Assembly: GCA_003254905.1 (NCBI GenBank)
Contig: QANU01047381.1
Coordinates: 301,048 to 365,047 of the forward strand
From: Nissolia schottii
Taxonomy: Eukaryota > Streptophyta > Magnoliopsida > Fabales > Fabaceae
DNA length: 64,000 bases
Reading direction: 5' to 3'
Below are positions 47,876-58,723 of the stretch, in pieces. The notes under the pieces were generated by a model. That model searched no databases, was not told where the DNA came from, and saw only the letters and a list, made by a program, of their open reading frames with translations. Within the stretch, counting starts at the first letter, position 1, and the number at the start of each line of letters is the position of its first letter. A program made the translations under genes and the position numbers.

Positions 47876-49560
47876 GAGACACAAAGTAAATTAAACGCCA
47901 CACATTAACCCAAAACCTTAAGGAATGAGTTTGAGTATTCTCAAATATATATACTTTTTACTTAATCTAAATTTTATCAATATGAAGCTATTACATTCAA
48001 AGTTGAAACATAATAATACGAGATTATTATCATCTTTTTTTCATGAATAAGAGTAAAATGAAAGAAAAGATCATATCAAAACGTATTTTGATCATATAAG
48101 AGTTTATTTGCAATATTACAAAACCTTAAGTGTCATAATAAATTCCGCATAACCTATAATTTGGGAGAGTAAAGTAATTTGGTTTTCCCCTTGTTTCATT
48201 TTTTTTAATCCAGCCTTGAAGAGGATGTTGAGAGTGACAAAAACAATGAACAAAGCTAAAAGTTATACTAACAAAGCTAGCAAGTAGACAAATAATACAA
48301 CCTTACACAACTGAAGGCAAAGTGGAGCTAGCTAGCTAGCTAGCTATGAATAATAATGATAAAAAAAATACAAGTGGGGCCAAGGATGTTGCCTTGTTGA
48401 GGGTAAAAGAGAACTGAAATAAGCGACGTCAAGGGCCCCACATGAAAATGACGAGTGTTCCAGGTACGTGCTCAGATTCATGCATGCTTTTCATTTTTCA
48501 ACTTCAACATAAACATAAAAACTGGTCCATTCCTTGAACCAACGTGTTATCATTCTCTGAACGAAGAAAAACCGATTATTTATAGATTTTTCTCCCCCCT
48601 AAATCCAATAAAACTTTTTCCCTCTATGCAAATGTACCCGCGCCAATATTATGACTTAATTACCGTTTCTTCCATTTTTCTGGCCATCATTTTTTGACTT
48701 TCTTTCCAATAATCTTCTAGTTTTAGCCCTTCGATCCAAATTTTTTGGTCGTTACAAGGTCTCCCTCGGGGTGTGCCAAATTTTGGTACAACAATTCCAA
48801 GTTACACGTATCATAATTCTCGTGGCTTATTTATTATTCTATTTCACTCCATGTTATATAAATATATATATAGAGGTATGGAATGATTACATTGAGATGT
48901 AATTTTACACGAAACTGAGAAAAGCAAATTTTTATCATTAAATTTTATTTAAATGATTAAGATTAAAATATATCTAGATGTTACATGATCACTTAAAAAA
49001 TTACGTAATTTGTGTTTTAAAATTAACTATTTAAAGAAAATTCAATGGTCAAGATTTATTACTCTTACTCTTATACAAGATTACTTCTCTCACAGTCATT
49101 CCATATAATTTTTTTAATTCTAAACTATATAATTATGCGCATTAAACTTTAGCTTGCAAACAGTTGAACTAATACACAGCCCAAAAAACAGGAGTATCAT
49201 GCAGTAATATATTTACGTAGTATTGTTTGAATCATTTGACTAAGGAATAGTGGGGTCTGCTGCGTCTACATATCATACATACAATTTTTTTTTCATTTAA
49301 AATTGAAAAAAATAAAAATCTGAGAAATTGAAAAAGTGGAAAAATATCAGGCATATATTCACAAACAGTAAGTACATATGATCAATGCAAGCAATGATTT
49401 CTCACATATTTGTATTTCTAAGGTTAAGCAAAGTACAACTTGGCTCATTGCCAAGAGTTTAATGTTATCCTGGATCAAGATTGCTGCAAATATATTCACC
49501 TTTATAAAAAATGATTATATGGTTGTCCCNTTTTTTTTTTTTTTTTTTCAATTCTTGTGG
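47876..49560. other. Intergenic, downstream of the ethylene receptor gene
   Basis: AT-rich; includes a GCTAGCTAGCTAGCTAGC run at 48327-48345 and no gene. A single N at 49530 adjoins a T homopolymer. Confidence 0.5.
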
Positions 49561-49714
49561 AAGTTGTGTGTATAACATTTCTAGGCTGAAATATTGCTAG
49601 TAGCAAGTAGGGGAGCCAAATAGTCCTTGTGTTCTAATATTCTACCAAGAGTGTGACTTTAAGAAAAATAAACTTGATTGATGATGGAATGTTTTTAACT
49701 TTCACCCTCAGTTC

Positions 49715-52576
49715 TCACAGGACATTATTTCCCTGCTGCAACAGGATCCTTCTGAGTTCACTAGCAACTCCTTGCAACAAAACTGGTTTTCTTATGACCC
49801 CATTAATGCCAATCTGCATGCATCTTTCCCACAAATCCTCTTCGGTGCTTGCAGTCAAGGCAACGATCATTGGCCAATTCCGGCTTCGGAACTTCCGGAT
49901 CCTCGTGGCGACTTCAAAGCCGTCTAAATCAGGCATGTGAAGATCCAGAAGAATGACCTGGAAAGAAGATCCGGAGGGCCCAACAGCAGTAAGGCATTCC
50001 AATCCGGAAGAGGCGGAAGCGACGACACATCCGAGTCTCCGGAGCAACCTATGGGTCACCGCTCTATTAACATCATCATTGTCAGCCAATAGAACTTGCA
50101 GACCTCTCAATAGAGAGTTGGAGTCAGTGCGCTCTGATGAATCTCCAGGCTCGGAGATGGCTATGCTAATGGACGGCCGTAACTGAAACCGAAGAACAAG
50201 GGCCATGCTTTGAGGATAACCATGAATATTTGGTACCAACCATATGTTCCCTTGCATCAACTGCCAATAACAACGTAGTAGACAGAAACTCAGTACCAAA
50301 TCAAAGGCAAGAAAAACTAATTTACAGACTACAATAACTGCTAACTTCAACAGTATAGTTCAAAGCTTGGGTCCTAAACAAAAGGGAAGAACTACGCCCT
50401 AATTCATATCATGAATTAAAGAACTAATCAAGTACATCGACAAGGAACAAACAATAGTTAACTATTGAATATGCTACCTAGCATACTTAAACATGCATTA
50501 TCACCAATCTATCAAAGCTACACCTAAGATATTTTGATTCCATGAGACTGGACTTGCATTTTTGTGAATCAGGGAGGAAATTAGGATTCTAAATCAGGTG
50601 ATAGGTTAGTCCAGTAAGCTACCAGTACTCGAACCTAGATCATTACAATATTCTTTTCCAAAAATCAGGTGACAGGTTAGTAAAGCAGCATCTCTTCAAT
50701 TGATACAAATATGAAATGCATTCCGTTAAAGGAAGGGAGAAAATCAGTGATTCAAATCATTCAATGCACTTGTATAGCATACAACAAAAGATGCAAATCA
50801 ATGAATGATCACAAACACAACAGATTTTATGAAACTCACCTGGACTATCCTCTTGCAAATGCTGAAGCTCAATCTTCCCTCAACCCTATCACTAGAATAT
50901 TTCCTACCCCAAAATCCTGAAGAAACTGAACTCCCAACTTCTGAATCACTACTGTTGATCCCTATCTCAAATCTAATATTTACATCACCACTAGATGAGC
51001 TCGGTCTCCATGTCGCCCACCCCCTGTCATTCCTTCCCTGACTTCCAGTTTCTGCTAAAACCCGAAGTAAAAGAATCCCTTCGCCGTGGTTATGATCAAG
51101 TAGGTTCCCAACCATGTGCAAAATTACCTGAAAAACCCTCCTCTCATCACCCATAACATTGTCAGGCAAAGACTTCTCAACCTCAACCATAAAGCCAAAG
51201 CCCCGGTAAACGCACATGCACTTGGCGAGGCAAGCTGCTTCCTTTATCATGGAATGTAACCCGAAAGACCTTATCTCCAAAGGAAATCTTCCGTCATCCT
51301 TCGCTGAGCTGTCCATGGCATCATTTATCAAGTTTGATAGGACGTTGCTGGTCCTTAGCATTGAATCCACAAGAAGCTTCTGTTCACTCTTCAAATTATC
51401 ATCTTGTATCATAGAAAGCAATCCCAAAATTGAGTGCATAGGCCTCCTCATTCCGTCACTCATGACTTTCTGGAACGAAGCTCTTGCCTGGCTTGCCATC
51501 ATAGCATCTCTCTTTGACTGCTGCAATGCTCGATTTTGCTCCTCCAACTTCTCTCTCATAAGTTGGGACTCTTCCAGAATAGCAGCATGGGATAAAGCCA
51601 CCGCGACCTGATCAGCAACCACCTTGATTATCTCCAGCTCCTGATTGCTCCAAGATCTGGTCTCTCCAGAAGGAAGAATCAAGACCAATATTGCATAACA
51701 TGCCTGGGTTAGCTCTGGTGTTCCTCCTTTGAAATTACAAACCCGTAGCATCGGCATTCGGATTGCGGCAACTGGACCTACCTCGCCAGAAACTCCACTA
51801 CTCGCACCAGCAAGAGCTGACTCAGGGCTAAGTACATTGACTCCATCACTTCCCTTAATTCTCAAGACATCTGGATCGGTAATTGGTATAGAAAAATTAA
51901 GATTCCTACCATTCAATTCGTGAGTGAGGTTCATCTCTGTCTTATCAACATTGGGCATCCACACAGCACAATTCTGCAGGCCCAGCGTCTTAGACAGCTC
52001 CACCAAAGTGGTGTAAAGAATATTATGCCTATCGAGCGACTTGCGAATCTCTTGAGTAAGCATCCTCACATGCACCGCGGCCTCCTTTTGCTTCATTATA
52101 ATCCCGACCTCCCGCCCGAGATCCCACGTCTTCTTCTTCAGCATGAACTCCCTGACCTTCACCTTGAGGAGCAAAGGGATCAGAGTGACCAATGTTATGG
52201 CGGTGGCACATGACACCAGCGCTGTGAGGATCTTGAAGACAGTGAGGGCCACCATGAGCTGAAAAGTGTGAGGGCCGTAAGTCCACCCGTTCAGCAAATG
52301 CGTCATACCGCACAGCACGATGAAGGCGATGAACTGAATGAGGACCCATTTGAACGGCACGTTCGAGCAGCTGATGAAGTAGAGGAGCTCAATGGGGATG
52401 GAGAAGTATGCCACAGCAATCAAGAAGTCCCCAACTCTCTGGCATTCTAGAATGCTCTCAATGCTCCACAAGCTGGATTCATCATCACAGTTACATCTAG
52501 GATATCCATTGTCATTCGCAGAAACATATATGATGAGGGAAGAAATCAACAGCCCAGATGCCACTGCTTTTAACAT
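49715..52576 (-). CDS. ETR2: Ethylene receptor, subfamily II (ETR2 type); join 52576..50840, 50260..49715
   Basis: Membrane receptor of the ER that binds ethylene through a copper ion and, without ethylene, keeps the CTR1 kinase active. 760 residues. Hydrophobic signal-like segment 5-20; Cys28 and Cys30 for the disulfide-linked dimer; three membrane spans at about 52-72, 76-98 and 106-138; copper ligands Cys89 and His93 in [12 protein letters not shown] domain about 183-330; kinase-like domain about 365-576; receiver about 632-752 with acidic pocket ADNDD, phospho-acceptor Asp685 in [11 protein letters not shown] and Lys737 in IRKPV. The kinase core is degenerate: SDGMRRPMH has Asp where kinases have His, the N-box Asn is His ([11 protein letters not shown]) and the last G box reads RLSFSICKR. 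This is normal for the family. The ATG at 52576 ([10 protein letters not shown]) is the first in frame; upstream in-frame text has only GTG. Exon junction is phase 0 (KRIVQ/LMQGN), with GT-AG ends. No stop or frame change: an intact gene. EIN4 is less likely because it keeps the His. Confidence 0.97.
50261..50839 (-). other. Intron of the ethylene receptor gene (579 bp)
   Basis: Donor CCAG/GTGAGT at 50839 and acceptor TTGGCAG ending at 50261. It separates the kinase-like domain from the end of that domain and the receiver. AT-rich and noncoding. Confidence 0.93.
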
Positions 52577-52595
52577 TGATACCAATAATATATCT

Positions 52596-52604
52596 TCAAT
52601 CCAT
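52596..52604 (-). promoter_or_regulatory. Two-codon upstream ORF (ATG GAT TGA) in the receptor leader
   Basis: A minimal Met-Asp-stop frame ends 19 bases before the receptor start codon. Minimal uORFs can stall or divert ribosomes; whether this one does is unknown. Confidence 0.55.
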
Positions 52605-52619
52605 CTAAGGATATATAAA

Positions 52620-52640
52620 TTAATAGGCCACCATAGCCAT
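52620..52640 (-). promoter_or_regulatory. Six-codon upstream ORF (MAMVAY) in the receptor leader
   Basis: ATG at 52640, TAA at 52622-52620. It lies after the likely leader acceptor (AG at 52661 or 52656), so it should be in the mature mRNA. Confidence 0.6.
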
Positions 52641-52655
52641 GCCCCCACAGAATAC

Positions 52656-53267
52656 CTAAGCTAGTAGAAAAGAAGAAAAAGTCTTCAGCAAAATTCTACC
52701 TGTAGCTCCTACCTTTCAATTGCCTAGCCCTGTCAAACAGTTTAACAAAAAATTGAAAACTCAGTAAGATCCAAAACCAAATTAAAAAAACAATATCAGA
52801 TCCTTGATTAAAAAAAAATGAAAGGAGATAAATAAAAAAAAGCACATAAATCTATTAACTCTTTTCCCCTAAATTTAAATGATCTAGAACTATTTCACAG
52901 CTGTAATTTCAGTTCCAACCTCATCTCAATCCCACATACCCCTAAGGTTGGAATGGCATGGATCAATGAATAACACAGTGCCATCCCAAGGAGATTACAT
53001 TCTCATCAACAAAAATGGAAAGAAAACACAAATAAAAAATAATAAAAAGAATCAAGGAAATCCAAGGTATACTAAACCTGGGGAAGGCAAAGCCAAAAAA
53101 AATATATATTAAAAAAATCAAAGTCCAACAACAACGTGTAATAACCCCCCTACCTTACCAAAACAAAAATGTAAAATAAGACCAACAACCAAAATACCCA
53201 GTAATGCAGAGCAAAATAGAAAGGTTAAAAAAAAAAAAAAAAAANTTCCACCTTCATCAGATCTTAC
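52656..53267 (-). other. Probable 5'UTR intron of the ethylene receptor gene
   Basis: A strong donor AAGG/GTAAGAT starts at 53267. A pyrimidine-rich tract CTTTTTCTTCTTTTCTACTAG leads to AG at 52661 (alternative AG at 52656). Receptor genes of this subfamily commonly have an intron in the leader. The span is AT-rich with no coding sign. The single N at 53245 lies inside, next to an A/T homopolymer. Confidence 0.65.
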
Positions 53268-53607
53268 CCTTATTTCCACACCAAAATCCCAGTTATAGAA
53301 ACACCACCAAACAACACATTAACCCCAAACCGTCCTCAAATTTCATCACCAACCAAACACACCGCCACAACCAAAGTCCATAACTTTACACAAATTCCAA
53401 TCAACCCACAACAACAACAAGTGCACCCACCGGGTCCACCTAAGAAAACCAGAAAAGGCCTCCACCCAAAAACCCACGCCCAGAAAATTAAAAAGAACCC
53501 AACTATACTGTGCTGCAGCAGCAACAACAACGACAACAAAAAGCAAGAAGTTGCTATATGAGGAAAGTTGCGGAAAAGCCTTTGTGTATGTGTTCACAGC
53601 AAGGGCG

Positions 53608-53644
<37 letters not shown>

Positions 53645-53940
53645 GGGGAATGAAGGGGTTTGTTTGTGTGAGAGAGGGGGAGAGGGGGGGAATCTTTTTT
53701 AAGCTTTTGAGAGAGAGTGGGCTATGTCCATATTTCCAACAATGCCAAACCACAAAACCATCTCTCGCAAAAAAGAAAGAAGGGGGGAATGCGCCGTTGT
53801 TTCGTGGGAGAAGCGGGGTCGAGCTGGATTTGTAGTAGAGAGAGAGTGAGAAAGTGAAGGAGAGAGAAATGGGGAGGGTCCCACATTCTTACATGAAGGG
53901 AACTTGGACGCTCTTTGGAACCAAAACGTCCTCGTCACAC
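53268..53940 (-). promoter_or_regulatory. CT-rich leader exon and core promoter region of the receptor gene
   Basis: The minus strand here is pyrimidine-rich, as in many plant leaders, and carries the (CT)14 repeat. Small ORFs occur: 20 codons at 53761-53699, 11 codons at 53381-53346. A TATA-like TATTTATTTTA on the minus strand lies near 53945. The transcription start was not determined, so which ORFs are in the mRNA is uncertain. Confidence 0.5.
53611..53638. repeat. (AG)14 microsatellite in the receptor leader
   Basis: (AG)14 on plus, (CT)14 on the transcribed sense strand. Confidence 0.95.
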
Positions 53941-54264
53941 TAAAATAAATACTAAATACTACTTAAATTGAAAAAAACAGATTTGTTTGTTGGTTTTTTA
54001 TCTCTCTCTCCCTCTCCTTTTCGGTTTCTCTTTCTTATGTGGTTTTTTTTATATTATTATTTTTTATTTAAAATTGAGAAAAAGAAAGGCAAGTAAATTC
54101 CTTTGAATACCCCATTCAATGTTCGATCTTCTCATGTCAGAAAACGCAACCTGTTTCCCCTTCCCTTTCACTCTCTCTCCCTCACTTTCTTTCTCTCTCT
54201 GATTGTAAGGATGCTTGAAATTTGGGAGAAACTCTTACTCCTTCTCAAAGCAATAAAATAATTT

Positions 54265-54415
54265 ACTTTTTAATATATTATTTAATTTATGTATCCATAA
54301 AGCAGGGATGTTCGGTAGGGTAAACCCACGTACCCGATGACCCGTTCCTAAGGCTTTAGGTTGGGTAAAGTTGCGGTGTCAACCCAACTACAATTGAGTC
54401 CAGTAATCAATAGGA
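54265..54415. mobile_element. hAT-like fragment, related to 55475-55765
   Basis: TATTATTTAATTTATGTATCC, then CAGGG.TGTT and GGGTAGA/GTAAACCC..GATGACCC..CC.AAGG, then CTAGGTTGGGT. The same order occurs from 55475. This copy lacks the right end. Confidence 0.5.
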
Positions 54416-54500
54416 TTGGAATCCTCTAAAGTACATATTAAAATACACACATTTTAATTATTAAAATATAATTAACAATAATGATAAATGTACATAATTA

Positions 54501-55088
54501 ATAAAAATGATGGTCTTGATTTCATTAGTTTAAGATGAGTTTAGGAGCAATTTGACCCTTATATCTTAAACAACATTAAACTAGTATAAAATAACTATTA
54601 AACTCTTGAAAAATCTTACATGTAAAATTGGAGAATTGCATTTTGACACTTGATAAATTTTCTAACTCTTTAGTATCTGTCAAGATAAAATATTAATGTC
54701 TTTAACTTAAATTAATTTAATTGATTAAAAATATTATTAACATCAGTGGTAGGTTTTATTTGAAGAAAATTTAATTGTGGGAGACATCATTAACCTAAAT
54801 TAACTTTTTTTCAAATAAAACTTAACACTAATGTTAATAATATTGCTAATCAACTAAATTAATTTAGGTTAAAGACATTAATATTTTATCGTGATAGGTA
54901 CTAAAGAGTTAGAAATTTTATCAAGGGTCAAAATGCCATTCTTCAATTTTAGATATAGGATTTTTCAAGGGTTAGATAGTTATTTTATATTAGTTCAATG
55001 CCAACCGTTGATTTTAAAGTCAATAGCCCAAGATAAAGTTGCTCCCAAACTCAACTTGAACTAATGAAGTCAAAACCATCATTTTTAT
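54501..55088. mobile_element. Near-palindromic MITE, 588 bp, TA target duplication
   Basis: Arms of about 280 bp are inverted copies: ATAAAAATGATGGTCTTGA ... at the left and ... TCAAAACCATCATTTTTAT at the right, with pairing continuing through the AAATTAATTTA core. TA flanks both ends (54499-54500, 55089-55090). Noncoding; a transcript would form one long hairpin. A Stowaway/Tc1-mariner origin fits the TA duplication, but other TIR superfamilies are possible. Confidence 0.8.
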
Positions 55089-55474
55089 TATTAGCATAAA
55101 TAAAAAAGACATTACATGTTTTTATTACCCAAAAAAAATAAAACAATTTCTAACTTATAACTATTTTTTATTTTTAATATAATTGCCAAATTTGTAGGCG
55201 TTTATAGGCTGAAAACTTTATTTTTTTTAACGATTTTCCTTTTTAAACACTAAACCTACATGCGATTTATAATTTAATTTGGAAATCTCATTTTAACATG
55301 TAAGACATCAAGAGAGTTGGCGATTTCAATAAGAGAGCTGACAATTTAAGACAAAGATGCCAACCAGTTTGGCAAGTGCTACGTGGCCTTGCCACACCAA
55401 CTCGTCTGCCACGTTGTCCCAGACAGGTGTAGTTTTGTAATATGTTTTAAAACAATGATATTTCGATAATAAGT

Positions 55475-55765
55475 TTTAAATATATTATTTAACTTATGTA
55501 TGCATGTAGCAGGGTGTTTAATGGGGTAGACCCGCAAACCGATGACCCAACCTGAAGGATCTAGGTTGGGTCAAGTCTAGTTGCCAACCCAACTATAAGT
55601 GGGTTGAGTAGTTCATAGGTGATTTATAAAATTACCTCGACCTGTTGATTGACGGATCGAGTCAAGTAGCGTACTCAAACAAAAAATCTACTTAACCCAA
55701 TTTGATTGCTTGAGGTAAAGTCGTTTTTCTCATCAGGTTAGACTCAACCCATGAACATCAATAGT
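55475..55765. mobile_element. hAT-like element with GGGTTGAG/CAACCC words
   Basis: Starts near GCAGGGTGTTTAATGGGGTAG and ends near GACTCAACCCATGAACATC, roughly inverted. No clean 8-bp duplication was found. A shorter relative lies at 54265-54415 in direct orientation. Confidence 0.5.
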
Positions 55766-55978
55766 CATGTGTATATATATAGAGACACACCCCTCTATAT
55801 GAAGTCTTTAAAAGTTTTCAACCATTTCTTGTCACAATTCAAATGTGTCAATTATATTCTTCATGTGTCAATAATCTTCAACCTATCTAATAACTAATTT
55901 TGTCATTTTGTTTATCCCATAAATACACACGAGTAGTTTTGGTCACGTCCAAAATTGTCATTGAGCATGCATGTTAAC

Positions 55979-56438
55979 TAGGGGTGAACATAGGTCGAGT
56001 CGGGTTGGACTCGACCATGTTTCGAACCGACCCAACTTTGGCGGATTGGGTCGGGTCGGGTCAAATTTTGTTTTTGAGTGAGTACTTACTTGACCCTTGA
56101 ACCGTTTGTCGGGTCGGCAGATGACCCGATATTTTTTAAAAAATCATTTTTTAAAATAAAAATATATATTATATTTTGATGCATAAAATGATTTTAGGCA
56201 AAAATAAATAAATCTACTATCAAAAAGAAAAAAATTATTTTTTGTTTTTTAATATATATATATATAATAATAATAAAATAAATGGCAGGTCGGCGGGTCA
56301 GGTCGGTTTTGACAAGTTAGACCCGACACCCAACCCAACACAAGTGATGGGTCAGGCGGGTCTGACCGGCTGACCCAACCTAACCCGACCCAAAGGGGGT
56401 CGGGTCGGCGGGTCAGACCCACCCGTTGATCGCCCCTA
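55979..56438. mobile_element. hAT-type element, 460 bp, 8-bp target duplication
   Basis: ATGTTAAC (55971-55978) and ATGTTGAC (56439-56446) match in 7 of 8. Ends TAGGGGTGAACATAGGTCG and, inverted, TAGGGGCGATCAACGGGTG. Filled with GGGTCGGGT/ACCCGACC words like the element at 17025-17917: same family, much shorter. Confidence 0.88.
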
Positions 56439-56446
56439 ATGTTGAC

Positions 56447-57286
56447 AATTCACTCTCTTGCTATTGAATTTAAATTTGATTTACAAGGTTAAAAATGTCA
56501 GGATCAATTTTTCATTTTTTTTTAATTTCAATATTTTTTAATATTTAGAAATAAAAATGTTGTAAGCCACTAGGATTGGTCTGGTGATGGATTTTAAGTA
56601 ATTTGCATGAGGTTTTAGGTTTAAACTTTATTGCAACCAATGTAATTTTTGAAGTACCAAAAAAATAAAAAATAAAAAAGTTACAAGCCACTAATACATG
56701 ATAAGGGATTTAAGTAATATGCATGAAGTCCTAAGTTCATAGCTGACTGCAAAAATTGTTTGACGGACACAGATTATCTATCAAGCCTACTAATACCTGA
56801 TAATATCTACAATAGATAGTATAAAAAAGTTTACTAAGGTTAGATTGATTGAGGTGGAGGTGCAAGGGAAAAAAACACTCTTGTCGAGAGATTTTTATCG
56901 ATTACAAACGCATATAATTTTATATTAATAATATATCAAAATTAGTCTTAAAATTATTTTTAACTATGGTTTAACACATAATATAATATTAATCTTAAGA
57001 AAATAAAAATAAAAATGAAAGATATTGATTGCTTTGAAGATTTTTCTTTTTCTTTTTCTTTTTTTGGGTACATCGAGTAATAAAAAAAAGGAGAAGCTAA
57101 GGGCCAAGGGCACCCTTGGACACTAACCGATGCATGGTCGAAGGAGGAGAGGCCCTGACCAGTCACATGGTAAGACTGACGTCAATTGTGGATCACCTGA
57201 TGAAGGTTCCAATGTCCAGACTCAAAAATCATATTATTCCGCCACTGTGTCACAACCACCACAACGTAGCAAACTAGCAATAGTCA

Positions 57287-57320
<34 letters not shown>

Positions 57321-58190
57321 AGCACGGCTGTGCATATATAATATCCTCAATTGGAGCTGAACGGCGATTGCAAGCAAAGGGAATCTGCAAGATTAATCTT
57401 AGAGAAACATAGATGATTAGTAGGCAGTGCATCTTTGAGACAACCAAATGAGTAGCACAACTTTCTCAGCACAATTTGCCTTCCTAAAGGTACCACTTCT
57501 AATCTTGGTGACCATCCCAACCGTAGTGAGATTGCAGGAGCCATTTAAAGGCATCCCATCCCAACCGAATAATGTTTCTCTTTTCCTTAAAATCATCCAA
57601 ACAATTGTTCAAAATTTAGCACCTAGTTTAATTTAACTTGGGTCTCCTTGTTAATGCAAGAGAAATTATTGGGTGTTCTTTTAACCACTACATGATTAGA
57701 TTAATTGTCCTCATTTTATTTATTGAGTAACATCAAGCCTTAGTTAGGAGAGTGATTATTGCCACTCCTCACTGTATTTTGTTAGTTGTATTTGCATAAA
57801 AAGGTAAAGAAGTTGTCTCAAATGCATATGCACCAAGAGGATCTGTTTTTGACTCCAGCTAACCGACCAAATACAAAATTAGTTGTATATAATTTTCTTA
57901 AAATGCCCTTCCTTTAATTTATTCATAAGTAAACATTTAAACAATATTACTTCATTATTAATCAAACTTATTATTGTTAATATTTTTTAAAACATCTTTT
58001 AAATTTTTTATTCAAAACTTCTTCTTTTAATATTTCATCATTTGCAGTTCTATATTTTTTAGCTTTTTGAAAATATTTTTGTTGTAACTTTACATAAATA
58101 TGTAATTATAATATTAAGAGAAATCCACGTTAATATGATTTTAATTAAAGGATATTATTAAAATGTGGTCATTGTAAAAATAAAGCAACA
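56447..58190. other. Intergenic; one possible gene relic at about 57370-57600 (minus)
   Basis: On the minus strand 57590-57400 reads FGWDGMPLNGSCNLTTVG and then MVTKIRSGTFRKANC with fairly balanced base composition before a stop. I do not know the source. The remaining sequence is AT-rich with no gene. Confidence 0.3.
57287..57320. repeat. (TG)7(TA)10 compound microsatellite
   Basis: TG dinucleotides to 57300 then TA dinucleotides to 57320. Confidence 0.95.
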
Positions 58191-58723
58191 ATGTGGTTGC
58201 AATGATAAATACGCCTAGCTCTTGGCGAATTATGTGAGCACAAGGGTTTATAAGCATCTTTGCACTTCTAAAGCATTCAGACTGAACTGGAGAGCACGAG
58301 AATACAAATGGATGCTCACAGCAACACAGCACCACGCCTGGACAAAGTGGATGCTCTTCACACAGCAACACAGCAGGAGCCGTTGTACTTGGTGTCAGCA
58401 CGCCTATGACAAATGAATGCTCCACATGAATTTTTTTATTTTTTTTACTCAATGGACACAAGAATGTATTGGTTGTGACTATAAATATGGTGCATTGTTG
58501 TTTGGCAATGGAGCAAGCATTGAAATGATGGATAGTGAGAAAATGAGAAGAAGAAAGTGAGAAAATTTTGAGAAATGATGGGTAGCACAATGGATGAATC
58601 CACATATTTTGATGCACATCAACAATCACCCCATAGTAATTTATTTTTTAAATAAATTTAATTTGTTGGTTTCTTTTTTAATTATTATTATTTAAGTTAC
58701 AAAGTATGTTTCACATTTGACTC

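Noticed and set aside
52577-52648. 24-residue N-terminal extension of the receptor (starting at 52648)
   Set aside because: The codon at 52648 is GTG, not ATG. Family proteins begin at the ML(K) position, and an upstream splice acceptor lies at 52656-52661.
51216-52664. Plus-strand frames opposite the receptor exon 1
   Set aside because: Shadows of the receptor coding sequence.
53880-53910. EIN3-type binding site (ATGTAAGAATGTG) upstream of the receptor
   Set aside because: Only a loose match to a short core; cannot be supported without comparison to other promoters.
53346-53938. Several 60-135 codon frames in the receptor leader
   Set aside because: They are translations of CT/GA-rich leader sequence and overlap each other; only the small uORFs with true ATGs are kept as regulatory candidates.
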